The position numbers and the translations under genes are program-made. 56,007 nt of DNA, from positions 13,689 to 69,695 of the forward strand of contig NZ_JALCZA010000007.1 in NCBI RefSeq assembly GCF_022690765.1, read 5' to 3'. Shown here piece after piece: positions 26,513 to 35,224 of this stretch. The stretch's first letter is position 1; each line of letters begins with the position of its first letter. The notes under the pieces were generated by a model. That model saw only the letters and a list, made by a program, of their open reading frames with translations. It was not told the origin of the DNA and did no database searches. Source of the DNA: Anaeromyxobacter oryzisoli. Its GTDB lineage: Bacteria > Myxococcota > Myxococcia > Myxococcales > Anaeromyxobacteraceae.

Positions 26513-28494
26513 CGCTCGACGGCCCCGAGCTCGGATCCGTGGGGATCCGCCGGCGCGTCTACCTGCTCATGGCGACCGGGATCTTCTTCCCGCTCGCCGT
26601 GATGGCCGCGACGGGCATGTACTGGCTGCGCGCGATCGACGATCGGGTGCTCGCGGGCCGGCTCTCGGCGGCCGCGGCCGTCGCCGCCCACTACGACGAG
26701 CACCTCAGCGGCGACCTCGAGGCGCTCCAGCGCCTCGCCTCCGCGCTCTCCCCGACCTTCGGAGACGCGGATCTCTCGGACGACCGCCGCGCGCTGCGCG
26801 ACGCGCAGGGGCAGTTCCGGTTTCGCGAGCGGCTCTTCCTGCTCGACGGGGAGCAGAACGTCCTCGCCGAGGAGCCGATGGGCCCCGTGTCGCTCGCGCC
26901 GCGCCTCGAGACGTCGGTCGTCGCCGACGTGCTCCGCACCGGCGTGCCGCGCATGTCCGGCCTGGTGGTGGACGAGCGCGGGCACTTCGTGCACGAGCTC
27001 GTGCCGGTCCGGCGCCTGGACGGGCGGGTGGCGGGGGTGGTCGGCGGCACGTTCGACCCGGAGCGCCGCGAGTTCGATCGGATGCTCCGCCACCTCCGGC
27101 GCGGCGAGAGCGGGTTCGCCGAGCTGGTGGACTCGGACGGGCTCGTGCTGGCGAGCACCGTCGCCGGCCGCGTCGGCAAGCGGTCCGAGTGCGCCGCCCA
27201 CCTCGGCGCGCTGGTGAAGGCGAAGCGCAGCGAGTCGGTGGGATGCGTGAGCTGCCACCGTTACGAGGGGGCCGACGTCGAGGCCGCCGACGAGTTCCTC
27301 ACCTTCGCGCCGCTCGCGAGCGCGCCCTGGGGCGTGGTGATGCGGCAGCCGGTGAAGGAGGCGCTCCCGACCGAGGGGGCCGTCCCCTGGCTCGGCGTCG
27401 CCGTCGTGCTCGGGCTCCAGCTCGCCCTCGCCGGGGCCTTCGCGTGGGGCGCGGCGCGGAGCGTGACGCGCCCGATCGCCGTGCTCACGGACGAGGCGGA
27501 GCGGATCGCGGGGGGCGATCTCGCCTGGCCCATCCCCGAGCTCGGCGCGGACGAGCTCGGCCGGCTCGGCGCCTCGCTCGAGGTGATGCGGCGGAACCTG
27601 AAGGAGCTGCTCGAGCACGAGGTGGAGGTGAACGCGGAGCTCGAGCAGCGCGTCGCGGAGCGGACGAAGGAGCTCAACGGGGCGAACGCGCTGCTCCGCG
27701 AGCGCGAGGAGGCGCGCGCCCAGCTCCTCCGGAAGCTGATCTCCGCCCAGGAGGACGAGCGCAAGCGGATCGCCCGGGAGCTGCACGACGAGACGAGCCA
27801 GGATCTCGCCGTGCTCGCGATGGGCATCGAGGCCGCGCAGGACGCGCTCCGCGGCGGCCGCACGCCGCACCTCGACGAGGTGAAGGCGGTCGCGGTGCGG
27901 ACGCTCGAGGACGTCCACCGGATCATCCTGGACCTGCGCCCCTCGGTGCTCGACGACCTGGGCCTGCTCTCCGCGATCCGCTGGTACGCCGAGCGGCACC
28001 TCGAGACGCGCGGTGTCGCGGTGCGCTGCGAGTTCGGCGAGCTGGACCGTCGCCTGCCCCTCGAGATGGAGACGGCGCTGTTCCGGATCTGCCAGGAGGC
28101 GATGAGCAACATCGCGCGCCACGCGAAGGCGACGGCGGTGCTCGTCCAGGTGGGCGTGGAGGACGACGAGATCCGGATCGAGATCGAGGACGACGGGCGC
28201 GGGTTCGACCTCGAGGGGGCGGCGCGCCGCGAGGGACGGCGCCCCTGGGGGCTCCTGGGGATCCGCGAGCGCGCCGAGATCCTCGGGGGGACGGCGCGGA
28301 TCGACTCGGCGCCGGGGAAGGGGACGCGGGTGCTCGTCCGGATCCCCGTCGCGGCGATGCGCGGCGGCGCGGCAGAGGAGCCGGCGTCCGCGGCGGTCGC
28401 CGCCGCGGGGGCCGGTCGGCCCGACGGGAGCGGCCCCGAGGCGGCCGCGGCGTCCAAGCCCGCGGCAGCGACCGATGGCGGGAGGAGCACATGA
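26509..28494 (+). CDS. Sensor histidine kinase (HisKA_3, NarX-like output) with CxxCH in its sensor domain
   Basis: A 661-residue inner-membrane kinase. Layout: TM1 (~17-40), a large periplasmic cache-like domain (~45-300), TM2 (~303-325), HAMP, a coiled coil (NAELEQRVAERTKEL), a HisKA_3 dimerisation domain with phospho-acceptor His in RIARELHDETSQ, and HATPase_c with DDGRGFD and GLLGIRERAEILGG. The sensor domain contains a heme-type CVSCH in SVGCVSCHRYEG near residue 246, followed by FAPLASAPWGVVMRQP, typical of cache domains. The start is GTG 26509 with GGGAGG upstream. The C-terminal ~45 residues are low-complexity Ala/Gly/Pro. Its stop overlaps the NarL-type regulator start. Confidence 0.9.
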   Translation: MTLDGPELGSVGIRRRVYLLMATGIFFPLAVMAATGMYWLRAIDDRVLAGRLSAAAAVAAHYDEHLSGDLEALQRLASALSPTFGDADLSDDRRALRDAQGQFRFRERLFLLDGEQNVLAEEPMGPVSLAPRLETSVVADVLRTGVPRMSGLVVDERGHFVHELVPVRRLDGRVAGVVGGTFDPERREFDRMLRHLRRGESGFAELVDSDGLVLASTVAGRVGKRSECAAHLGALVKAKRSESVGCVSCHRYEGADVEAADEFLTFAPLASAPWGVVMRQPVKEALPTEGAVPWLGVAVVLGLQLALAGAFAWGAARSVTRPIAVLTDEAERIAGGDLAWPIPELGADELGRLGASLEVMRRNLKELLEHEVEVNAELEQRVAERTKELNGANALLREREEARAQLLRKLISAQEDERKRIARELHDETSQDLAVLAMGIEAAQDALRGGRTPHLDEVKAVAVRTLEDVHRIILDLRPSVLDDLGLLSAIRWYAERHLETRGVAVRCEFGELDRRLPLEMETALFRICQEAMSNIARHAKATAVLVQVGVEDDEIRIEIEDDGRGFDLEGAARREGRRPWGLLGIRERAEILGGTARIDSAPGKGTRVLVRIPVAAMRGGAAEEPASAAVAAAGAGRPDGSGPEAAAASKPAAATDGGRST

Positions 28495-29147
28495 CGGCTC
28501 GGATCCGGATCCTGATCGTGGACGACCACGCCATCCTGCGCGAGGGCGTGCGCGCGTTGCTGCAGCTCCACCCGGACCTCGAGGTCTGCGGGGAGGCGGC
28601 GGACGGGAAGGCCGCCCTCGAGGAGGTCGAGCGCCTCGACCCGGACGTCGTGCTGATGGACATCGCGATGCCCGGCCTGGGCGGGATCGAGGCGAGCCTG
28701 GAGCTGAAGAAGCGCGGGCGGCGGGCGAAGATCCTCATCCTGTCGCAGTACGAGGACCGGGAGTACGTGCGCCGGCTCCTCAAGGCGGGGGTGTCCGGGT
28801 ACGTGCTCAAGAAGTCCGCCGGGTCCGAGCTGGCGAACGCCATCCGGGCGGTGCACCGCGGCGGGCTCGTGCTCGATCCCGAGGTCGCCCGCACGGCGAT
28901 GGAGGAGGGCGGGCCGGCCGCGCCCGGGAGCGGCGATCCCTATGAGGCGCTCACCGACCGCGAGAAGCAGGTCCTGAAGCTCGTCGCGGAGGGGCGGAGC
29001 AACAAGGAGGTCGCGGACGTGCTGGGCATCAGCGTGAAGACCGCCATGAGCCATCGCGAGCACGTGATGGAGAAGCTCGGGGTGCACAACCGCACCGAGC
29101 TCGTCCGCTTCGCCATCAAGAAGGGCGTCATCCGGGTCGACGAGTGA
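28491..29147 (+). CDS. NarL/FixJ-type response regulator
   Basis: A 218-residue transcription factor. The receiver domain has IVDDHAILREGV, phospho-acceptor Asp in VVLMDIAMPG, S in ILSQYED and K in GYVLKKSAG. The C-terminal LuxR-type helix-turn-helix is LTDREKQVLKLVAEGRSNKEVADVLGIS. It is translationally coupled to the preceding kinase by an ATGA overlap, so they form a pair. Likely targets are its own operon or neighbouring cytochrome genes, which the sequence does not prove. Confidence 0.94.
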   Translation: MTARIRILIVDDHAILREGVRALLQLHPDLEVCGEAADGKAALEEVERLDPDVVLMDIAMPGLGGIEASLELKKRGRRAKILILSQYEDREYVRRLLKAGVSGYVLKKSAGSELANAIRAVHRGGLVLDPEVARTAMEEGGPAAPGSGDPYEALTDREKQVLKLVAEGRSNKEVADVLGISVKTAMSHREHVMEKLGVHNRTELVRFAIKKGVIRVDE

Positions 29148-29159
29148 CGGCGTCACCCG

Positions 29160-29192
29160 CTCGCGTCGAGCACGGCAGCAGCTCGACGCGAG
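29160..29192 (+). terminator. Terminator-like hairpin after the kinase/regulator operon
   Basis: CTCGCGTCGAGC pairs perfectly with GCTCGACGCGAG (12 bp, 9-base loop) just after the response-regulator stop, followed by TTGGTGT. A stable stem with a weak T-tract, consistent with transcript end. Confidence 0.6.
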
Positions 29193-29219
29193 TTGGTGTC
29201 GCGATGAGAGGCCCCCATG

Positions 29220-29252
29220 AAAAAAACGGGCCGAGGCGTTCGCCCCGGCCCG
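29220..29252 (-). terminator. Rho-independent terminator of the minus-strand membrane protein genes
   Basis: Read on the minus strand: CGGGCCGGGGCG, a short loop, GCCTCGGCCCG, then seven T. It lies 24 bases past the stop of the 29277 gene. This is the clearest intrinsic terminator in the window. Confidence 0.85.
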
Positions 29253-29276
29253 CGGCCCCCCGGCCTTTCCCCCCGC

Positions 29277-29693
29277 CTACTTCTTCTCGCCGCGCTTCTC
29301 GGCGATCTCCTTCTCGAGCTTCTCCACCGCGGCGCTGGGCTTCCCTTCGCCGGCCTTCTCCTCGCCCGGCTTGCCCGCCAGGTGGGCCTCACCGGGACGC
29401 CACCCGGGGGACATCGTGGCCGCGAGGTCGGTGGCGCCCTCCTTCACGCCGCCGGTCACCTTCTTCACCAGCGCGTGAGCGAAGAGCGCGAAGCCGATGA
29501 AGGGGAGGAACACCAGGAACAGCGCACCGAGGAGCGGGACCATCACGAAGAGCGCCGGGAACGGGACCCGCACGTACTTCGCGCCCTCGGCCGGCAGCCG
29601 ACCGCCCTCCGAGGGGATGACCTCCACCTTCCAGGACCGCGGATTCCAGTAGTAGCCGCCCTTCACCGTCGAACCGCCCGTGTACTTGGCCAT
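29277..29693 (-). CDS. Small membrane protein, paralog of the next gene
   Basis: A 138-residue protein of unknown function. N-terminal soluble part (TGGSTVKGGYYWNPRSWKVEVIP), two adjacent hydrophobic segments (VPFPALFVMVPLLGALFLVFLPFIGFALFA, ~43-72), then a short conserved motif ATDLAATMSPGWRPGEAHL and a charged Lys/Glu tail. The adjacent upstream gene shares GYY.N, the hydrophobic core and ATDLAAT.SPGW.PGEAHL.GK, so they are a tandem duplication. The second gene starts 48 bases after the first ends and they share the terminator at 29220. Confidence 0.8.
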   Translation of the reverse strand: MAKYTGGSTVKGGYYWNPRSWKVEVIPSEGGRLPAEGAKYVRVPFPALFVMVPLLGALFLVFLPFIGFALFAHALVKKVTGGVKEGATDLAATMSPGWRPGEAHLAGKPGEEKAGEGKPSAAVEKLEKEIAEKRGEKK

Positions 29694-29740
29694 GACGTCC
29701 TCCGTCGCTTCCGGTTATCGTCCGACCCAGCCGTGCTGCG

Positions 29741-30166
29741 TCAGCTCGCGCGCCGCCGGTTCGCGATCTCCTTCTCCAGCGCGTCGAGGTTCTCGTCGGC
29801 GATCGGCCCCTTCTCCTCGGTCCCGGCGCCCTCGGGCGACTTGCCGGTGAGGTGCGCCTCACCAGGCTGCCAGCCGGGGCTCACCGTGGCGGCGAGGTCC
29901 GTGGCAGAGGTGCGGAAGGCGCCGCCGACCCGGGCGATGATCGCCTGGAAGAAGAGCACGAAGCCGATCACCGGCATGAACATGAGGAAGGTCGCGCCGA
30001 GGATCGGGACCAGCGCGAGCGCCAGGACGGTCGGGACCGGCCGCCACTCGCCCTTGCCCGCGGGGAGCTGCTCGCCGTCCTTGGAGACCGGCGCGACCGC
30101 CCACTGGGAGAGGTTGAGGTAATAGCCGCTCGGGACCGTGCTGCCGCTCTTGAAGGTCTTCGTCAT
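29741..30166 (-). CDS. Small membrane protein, paralog of the previous gene
   Basis: A 141-residue protein of unknown function with GSTVPSGYYLNLSQWAVAPV, a hydrophobic hairpin (LALALVPILGATFLMFMPVIGFVLF) and ATDLAATVSPGWQPGEAHL. The start at 30166 has an AAGGAG site in the leader. Upstream to 30652 (~490 bases) is non-coding as far as I can see; it holds a small GATTG/CAATC palindrome (30185-30195) but no recognisable riboswitch or clear promoter. Confidence 0.8.
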   Translation of the reverse strand: MTKTFKSGSTVPSGYYLNLSQWAVAPVSKDGEQLPAGKGEWRPVPTVLALALVPILGATFLMFMPVIGFVLFFQAIIARVGGAFRTSATDLAATVSPGWQPGEAHLTGKSPEGAGTEEKGPIADENLDALEKEIANRRRAS

Positions 30167-30652
30167 TGGGTGTTGCTCCTTTCTTGATTGGCAATCTCTC
30201 GCTTTCCGCGCCGCCACGAAATTGGGCCGATGCCCGACCCGGGCGGAAATGAGTCCGGGGGGCGCACCGCGGGAACGACCGAACGCCGCCCGTCCGCAGC
30301 ACCGATCGCGCGGGCGGGAACCGCAGCAGCGAGCCGGCGGCGGGCGCCGGAGTGCGCCAGGGGAACTCTCCCGAGGATGGCTCGGGTGAATGACGGATGC
30401 GCGCTAGAGCGCACACCCGAGGGAGAGCGTTCTTCGCTCAGCGGCTCGAAGCGTGCCAGACTACCCGCCGCGCCTGCCCCTACGCCGTGGGCCAAAACAC
30501 GGCGCATGGGTGAAATCCCCCATCCCGTGGACCGGTGATGGTGCGGCAAGATGTGTACTGTTTGAAGTCAAAATCAGACGTTGCGCACCCTTAGGCCCCC
30601 GCTCGGCGTGGCGAAAATGGGCGAGCACGGGGCGCGGCATTTGCAGCTGTGC

Positions 30653-33600
30653 ATGCACATGAGGATCCGGGCCTTCGCCTACGCATCGTTTGCGTTGCTC
30701 GCGGCGTACCCCACCAGCAGCCTCGCCGGCGCCACCGTCACGGCCACGATCACGGCGCCCTCGGGCGACGTGGCCGCCGGCGCGACGGTGCAGGTGACCT
30801 GCCGCGCCGAAGGTGACGCACCGTCGATGATGGGATCGACGACGGTCCTCTCGGTCGCCGTGGGCGTGACGGCGGGGACGGTGACGCCCTCGCAGTTCAC
30901 GGGCGCCCAGAACGTACCGTGTACCAGCGCGCCGACGAAGACCTGCAGCGTCATCCTGGGCACGGCGAGCTGGGTGACGCCTCCTGCGGCGGGGACGTAC
31001 ACCGCGACCTGCACGGCCACGTCCCAGGGGACCTTCGGCGGGCCCGTCACCAGCTCGGCCTCCGCGTCGCTCACCACGGTCGCGTCGTCGGTGCTGCCGC
31101 CGGCCGTGTCGGGGATCTCGGGGCCGATCGAGGTCGTGACCGGCCAGACCGGCTCGTACCAGGTCAGCGCGACGGATCCCAACTCTCCCGCGCTCCCGCT
31201 CACCTATACGTGGGCCGCGTCGGCCGGCCAGATCACGCCGGATCCCGCGAACCCCGCCGCGGCGACGTGGCAGGCTCCTTCGGCCGTCGGGACCGCCACG
31301 CTGTCCGTCACGGTCTCGAACGGAACCTCGCAGGTGCAGGTGACGAAGCCGGTGAGCTCCTCGCTCGCGACGTTCCAGGCGGGGTTGCCGTTGGCGATGG
31401 GCGCGCCGCTGCGGCTCTCGTCGGACGGCAGCGGCTCGATCGTCGCCGTGGACGGCCAGCAGGGCACGACCGGGCGGATCGTGCTCGTCACCGCGCGCGG
31501 CGAGACGCTCGGCCTCGCCGAGCTCCCGGAGCCCGCGCTCGCGGTGACCCAGGGCGCCGGGCTGGTCTGGGTGACCACGGCGAACGGCAACATCTACAAG
31601 GTCGATCCGAAGAGCGGCAAGGTCACCGGCAAGCTCGCGCTGGAGCGCCCGTTCAAGCGGCCCATCGGCATCGCCTACGACGCCTCGCGCATGGTCCTCT
31701 GGGTCGCGGACCTGGACGCGAACCAGATCCGGCTCATCCACCCCGACGGCACGACCGTCGCGGTGATCGACTCCGTGGGCGGGGCCCCGATCAAGGCGCC
31801 GGTGGACGTGGCGGTGGACGCGGCGGCTGGCCGGGCCTGGGTGCTCGTGCAGTGGGCCGAGTCCGAGACCTCGCTCCCGCCGGGCTCGCTGGTGGCGCTC
31901 TCCCGGCACCTGCACGCGTTCGATCTTGCCGGGAGCTACGTGGGATCGTTCGCGCCGCACGGGAACGGCGCGGGGCAGGTGACCCGCGGTGGCGGGCTCG
32001 GGATCGACCGGACGAGCCGGGTCTTCGTGTCCGACATCTTCCAGGGCACGGTGCAGACGTACGACAAGACGGGCGCGTTCGTCGGGACGATCGGCGCGTT
32101 CGGCCAGGACGTGGGCCAGCTCACGAACCCGGCCGGCATCGCGATCATGGGGAACGGCGACGTGGCGGTCGCGAACGCGTCGCTCGGACGCATCGATCGC
32201 TTCGGTACGGGCGCACCGCTCCCGACCTGCCAGGTCAATGGGCTCCCCGACTCGGACTGCGACGGGATGCCCGATGAGTGGGAGCTGGCGAACGGCCTCA
32301 ATCCGAACTGGGCGGGCGACGCGCTCCTGGACCTCGATCGCGACGGCCTGACCGCCTTGCAGGAGTTCCTGGGGAACACGAACCCGCGGCTCGCGGACAC
32401 GGACGGCGACGGATATCCCGACGGCTGGGAGGTCGCGAACGGGTTCGACCCCGCGAACGCGGACGATCACCGCGCGAGGGTGAGCGTGTCGGGGCCGAGC
32501 GAGGTGAACCCGGGCTACGTCCGGCTCTCGGCGACCGCTTCGGGGCCGGGGACCTGCGGCGTGACCTGGAAGCAGGTGAGCGGGCCGAAGATCTCCCTCG
32601 AGACCTCGAGCGGCGCGGCGTCGTTCGTCGCCCGGACGGCCGCGACGTATGAATTCGACGCCGTCGCGACGTGCTCCGGCCAGACGAGCTCGCCCGCGCG
32701 CCTCGCGGTGGCGGTCCGGGACGTGGCGCCGCTGCCCGACCCGGGGCGCATCCAGGTGGTGAGGCCGGGCAGCCGGATCGGGCTCGACGCGCGGCGCTCG
32801 AGCGACGCGAACGGCGGCGTGCTGTCGTTCCTGTGGGACCAGACGCTCGGGAACCCGGTGCTGGCCTCGCAGGCCGGTGGATACGTCACGGCGCCCGCGC
32901 GCGGCGCGGGCCTCTACGGGTTCCAGGTCACGGTCACGGATCCGGCCGGGAACGCGTCCACCGCCGAGGTCCCGGTGCTGGTGACCGGCGGGCCGGCACC
33001 CACGGCGATCGCGGTGGCGACCCCGCAGGAGGCCGAGGTGGGGAGCACCGTCGCGCTCGACGCGAGCGCGAGCTTCTTCGGCACGACCGTCCTGTGGAGC
33101 CAGGTCTCCGGCCCGACCGCGCAGCTCGGCGGGGCGGACACGTCCGTCGCGTGGTTCGTCCCCTCGGCAGCGGGGCGGTACGTCTTCGAGGTGCAGGTGG
33201 CGAACGACGAGCTCCGCTCGCCGCCGGCTCGGGTCGAGGTCCTCGTGGCGGACGCCGGCAAGGCGCTCCCGACGGTCTCGGCCACGGCGGTCTCGGTGGT
33301 GGGGATCGGAACGCCGGTGTCGCTCGACGCGACGGCGAGCGCCGGCGCGGTCGAGTACGCGTGGAGGCAGGTCGCGGGGCCGGCGGCGGGGCTCAATGAC
33401 GCGGATCGCGCGACGGCGACGGCGGTGGCCTTCGCTCCCGGGTTCTACGTCTTCGAGGTCTCGGTGAAGGACGGCGCGGCGGAGAGCCGGCCGGCGCGGG
33501 TCGCCTTCGAGGCGCGCACGGCGGGGCGCGCGATCCCGCAGGCGCGGGCGTCGTGCCCGACGCCGACGCCGATCGCCGGGCAATACGTGCTGCTCGACGG

Positions 33601-33805
33601 CCGCGGGAGCGTGGGCGCGACGCGGTACCGGTGGACGCAGGTCGAGGGCCCCTGGGTCGTGCTGCAGTCCCCGACCGAAGCGGTGACCGCCTTCCGGCCG
33701 CTGGCCTCGGGTCGCTACGCGTTCGAGCTCGAGGTCGATGACGGGACGGCGCGCAGCGCGCCGTCCCGGGTCGAGGTGAACGTGTCGAAGGGTGAGGTGA
33801 AGTGA
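30653..33805 (+). CDS. Large secreted NHL-repeat and PKD-like domain protein
   Basis: A ~1050-residue exported protein. Layout: signal peptide (MHMRIRAFAYASFALLAAYP..LAGA); Ig/PKD-like domains (~10-230); a six-bladed NHL/beta-propeller region (~240-510) with repeats such as RPIGIAYDASRMVLWVADL and NPAGIAIMGNGDVAVANAS; two calcium-type DxDxDG segments (DSDCDGMPDEW and DLDRDGLTALQEF, then DTDGDGYPDGWE); and four to five REJ/PKD-like domains rich in W.QVSGP. It lacks heme motifs. The ATG at 30653 or 30659 is used; no strong ribosome site is visible. Its stop overlaps the pentaheme gene. It is likely a surface scaffold for the adjoining cytochromes. Confidence 0.85.
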   Translation: MHMRIRAFAYASFALLAAYPTSSLAGATVTATITAPSGDVAAGATVQVTCRAEGDAPSMMGSTTVLSVAVGVTAGTVTPSQFTGAQNVPCTSAPTKTCSVILGTASWVTPPAAGTYTATCTATSQGTFGGPVTSSASASLTTVASSVLPPAVSGISGPIEVVTGQTGSYQVSATDPNSPALPLTYTWAASAGQITPDPANPAAATWQAPSAVGTATLSVTVSNGTSQVQVTKPVSSSLATFQAGLPLAMGAPLRLSSDGSGSIVAVDGQQGTTGRIVLVTARGETLGLAELPEPALAVTQGAGLVWVTTANGNIYKVDPKSGKVTGKLALERPFKRPIGIAYDASRMVLWVADLDANQIRLIHPDGTTVAVIDSVGGAPIKAPVDVAVDAAAGRAWVLVQWAESETSLPPGSLVALSRHLHAFDLAGSYVGSFAPHGNGAGQVTRGGGLGIDRTSRVFVSDIFQGTVQTYDKTGAFVGTIGAFGQDVGQLTNPAGIAIMGNGDVAVANASLGRIDRFGTGAPLPTCQVNGLPDSDCDGMPDEWELANGLNPNWAGDALLDLDRDGLTALQEFLGNTNPRLADTDGDGYPDGWEVANGFDPANADDHRARVSVSGPSEVNPGYVRLSATASGPGTCGVTWKQVSGPKISLETSSGAASFVARTAATYEFDAVATCSGQTSSPARLAVAVRDVAPLPDPGRIQVVRPGSRIGLDARRSSDANGGVLSFLWDQTLGNPVLASQAGGYVTAPARGAGLYGFQVTVTDPAGNASTAEVPVLVTGGPAPTAIAVATPQEAEVGSTVALDASASFFGTTVLWSQVSGPTAQLGGADTSVAWFVPSAAGRYVFEVQVANDELRSPPARVEVLVADAGKALPTVSATAVSVVGIGTPVSLDATASAGAVEYAWRQVAGPAAGLNDADRATATAVAFAPGFYVFEVSVKDGAAESRPARVAFEARTAGRAIPQARASCPTPTPIAGQYVLLDGRGSVGATRYRWTQVEGPWVVLQSPTEAVTAFRPLASGRYAFELEVDDGTARSAPSRVEVNVSKGEVK

Positions 33806-34920
33806 TGCGCGCGCTCCGGGTCCTCTCGTTGGTCGCCGTGGTGGCGATGTCGCTGCCCGCGGCGGCGGCCGAGGCGCCGCACGAGAACGGCACCAACTGC
33901 TCGAACTGCCACTTCGGCCACAACGCGCCGGGCGGGGGGCTGACCAAGACCGCCGGGAACTTCAGCCTGTGCCAGAGCTGTCACACCACGAACGCGCCGG
34001 ACTTCGGGTTCGCCTGGAGCACCTCGGACCAGGCGGTGCCCGGGACGTCGGGGCGATCGCACCGGTGGGACGCGGCGGCGACGAACCTCGGCGCGACGCC
34101 GCCCAGCTCGACGGGTGACGCCGCGGCGCAGCTCATGGCACCGCACATGGATGGCGCCAACATCCAGTGCTCGACCTGCCACGATCAGCATAACGCCAGC
34201 ACGTACAAGGGGACGCTGCACACGTCCTATGCCGTCGGGTCCGCGGTGGCGGCGACGGGGACCGGCTTGGGCCGGCTCACGCTGAACGCGCCGGCGGCGG
34301 CCTCGGCGGCGAAGGCCTACCGGGTGAAGATCGTCGCCGGCGGCGCCGCGGGCGCCGCCACCTTCCAGCTCTCGAACGACAAGGGGACGAGCTGGTTCGG
34401 GTGCTCTTCGCCGGGGGTATATACCCAGTACACTGGCAGTAACGCGTGCGTCACGAGCGGCACGGGCTCCGTCGCGCTGAACGACGGCACGAACGTGACG
34501 GTCACCTTCAGCAGCAGCACGGGCAACTTCGCCGCCAACGACCAGTGGGACTTCTACGTCTCCTATCCGTTCCTCCGCGCCGACGACACCGACGCCGCGA
34601 TGTGCGTCTCCTGTCACAAGGATCGCCACCAGAGCGCGGCGAACGTCGAGGGGACCGGCCCGCTCGTCGGGAACGGCCAGGCCATCGTCCTCGGGACGAC
34701 GGTGTTCAGCCATCCCGTCGGTCAGTCGCTCGGGAACACCTACGACCGCACCGTCGGGACGAACGGCCCGATCCTCGACGCGGACGGAAGCCCGCAGACG
34801 ACCGGCGACGGCATCAAGTCGAATAATCTCACGGTAGGTGCGACCGGGAAGGTCACCTGCCTGACCTGTCACCGACCGCACAACGCGTACTCGAACTCGT
34901 TGACGCCCGATCTTCCGTGA
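33805..34920 (+). CDS. Pentaheme exported cytochrome c
   Basis: A 371-residue secreted cytochrome with signal peptide (MRALRVLSLVAVVAMSLPAAAA) and five CxxCH sites: CSNCH, CQSCH, CSTCH near the N-terminus, then CVSCH and CLTCH near the C-terminus. The two heme clusters are separated by a ~110-residue beta-rich insert (~140-250) without hemes, which contains two non-heme cysteines. ATG 33805 follows a GGGTGAGGTG site, overlapping the NHL gene stop (TGATG); GTG 33802 is an alternative. It is probably periplasmic or outer-surface, feeding the giant cytochrome. Confidence 0.9.
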   Translation: MRALRVLSLVAVVAMSLPAAAAEAPHENGTNCSNCHFGHNAPGGGLTKTAGNFSLCQSCHTTNAPDFGFAWSTSDQAVPGTSGRSHRWDAAATNLGATPPSSTGDAAAQLMAPHMDGANIQCSTCHDQHNASTYKGTLHTSYAVGSAVAATGTGLGRLTLNAPAAASAAKAYRVKIVAGGAAGAATFQLSNDKGTSWFGCSSPGVYTQYTGSNACVTSGTGSVALNDGTNVTVTFSSSTGNFAANDQWDFYVSYPFLRADDTDAAMCVSCHKDRHQSAANVEGTGPLVGNGQAIVLGTTVFSHPVGQSLGNTYDRTVGTNGPILDADGSPQTTGDGIKSNNLTVGATGKVTCLTCHRPHNAYSNSLTPDLP

Positions 34921-34989
34921 TCGCTGAGCGCTGACCAAGGTCATCCCTTCGGGCCGCCTGTGGCGGCTCAAGGCCTTTCAGGGATCGAA

Positions 34990-35010
34990 GGTGCGTCAAT
35001 CTGACGCACC
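34990..35010 (+). terminator. Perfect hairpin ahead of the giant cytochrome gene
   Basis: GGTGCGTCA-ATC-TGACGCACC, a 9-bp stem with a 3-base loop. It lies 70 bases after the pentaheme stop and ~215 before the next start. It may end part of the transcripts or be an operator. The rest of the 304-base gap has a GCCGCC/GGCGGC hairpin near 34955 and no gene I trust. Confidence 0.5.
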
Positions 35011-35224
35011 CGACCTCCCAGCCAACCCTCGCTGAGCCCCCCGCGGGAGCGTCGTAATGAAGATCAGTGCCGGTACGCAGCGATCCCTCGTCCCGTGCGA
35101 CGGCCGGATCCCTACCGATAGAGCGCCGTTTCCCCCCGGCGACGCGGCGATCCGCCGTGAGGCCGGTCGAGGGGGCGCCTCGGCTTCGTGCCGCCCTCAC
35201 CCGGTGTTCAGTGGAGCCGCCGAG

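Noticed and set aside
30630-30645. Possible sigma-54 promoter before the NHL protein gene (GGGCGCG-N4-TTGCA)
   Set aside because: Only five of seven -24 positions match and the predicted transcript start would fall on the start codon.
30167-30652. c-di-GMP riboswitch ahead of the cytochrome locus
   Set aside because: Such riboswitches are common before cytochrome genes in this group, but I found none of the conserved class I strings here or at 34921-35224.
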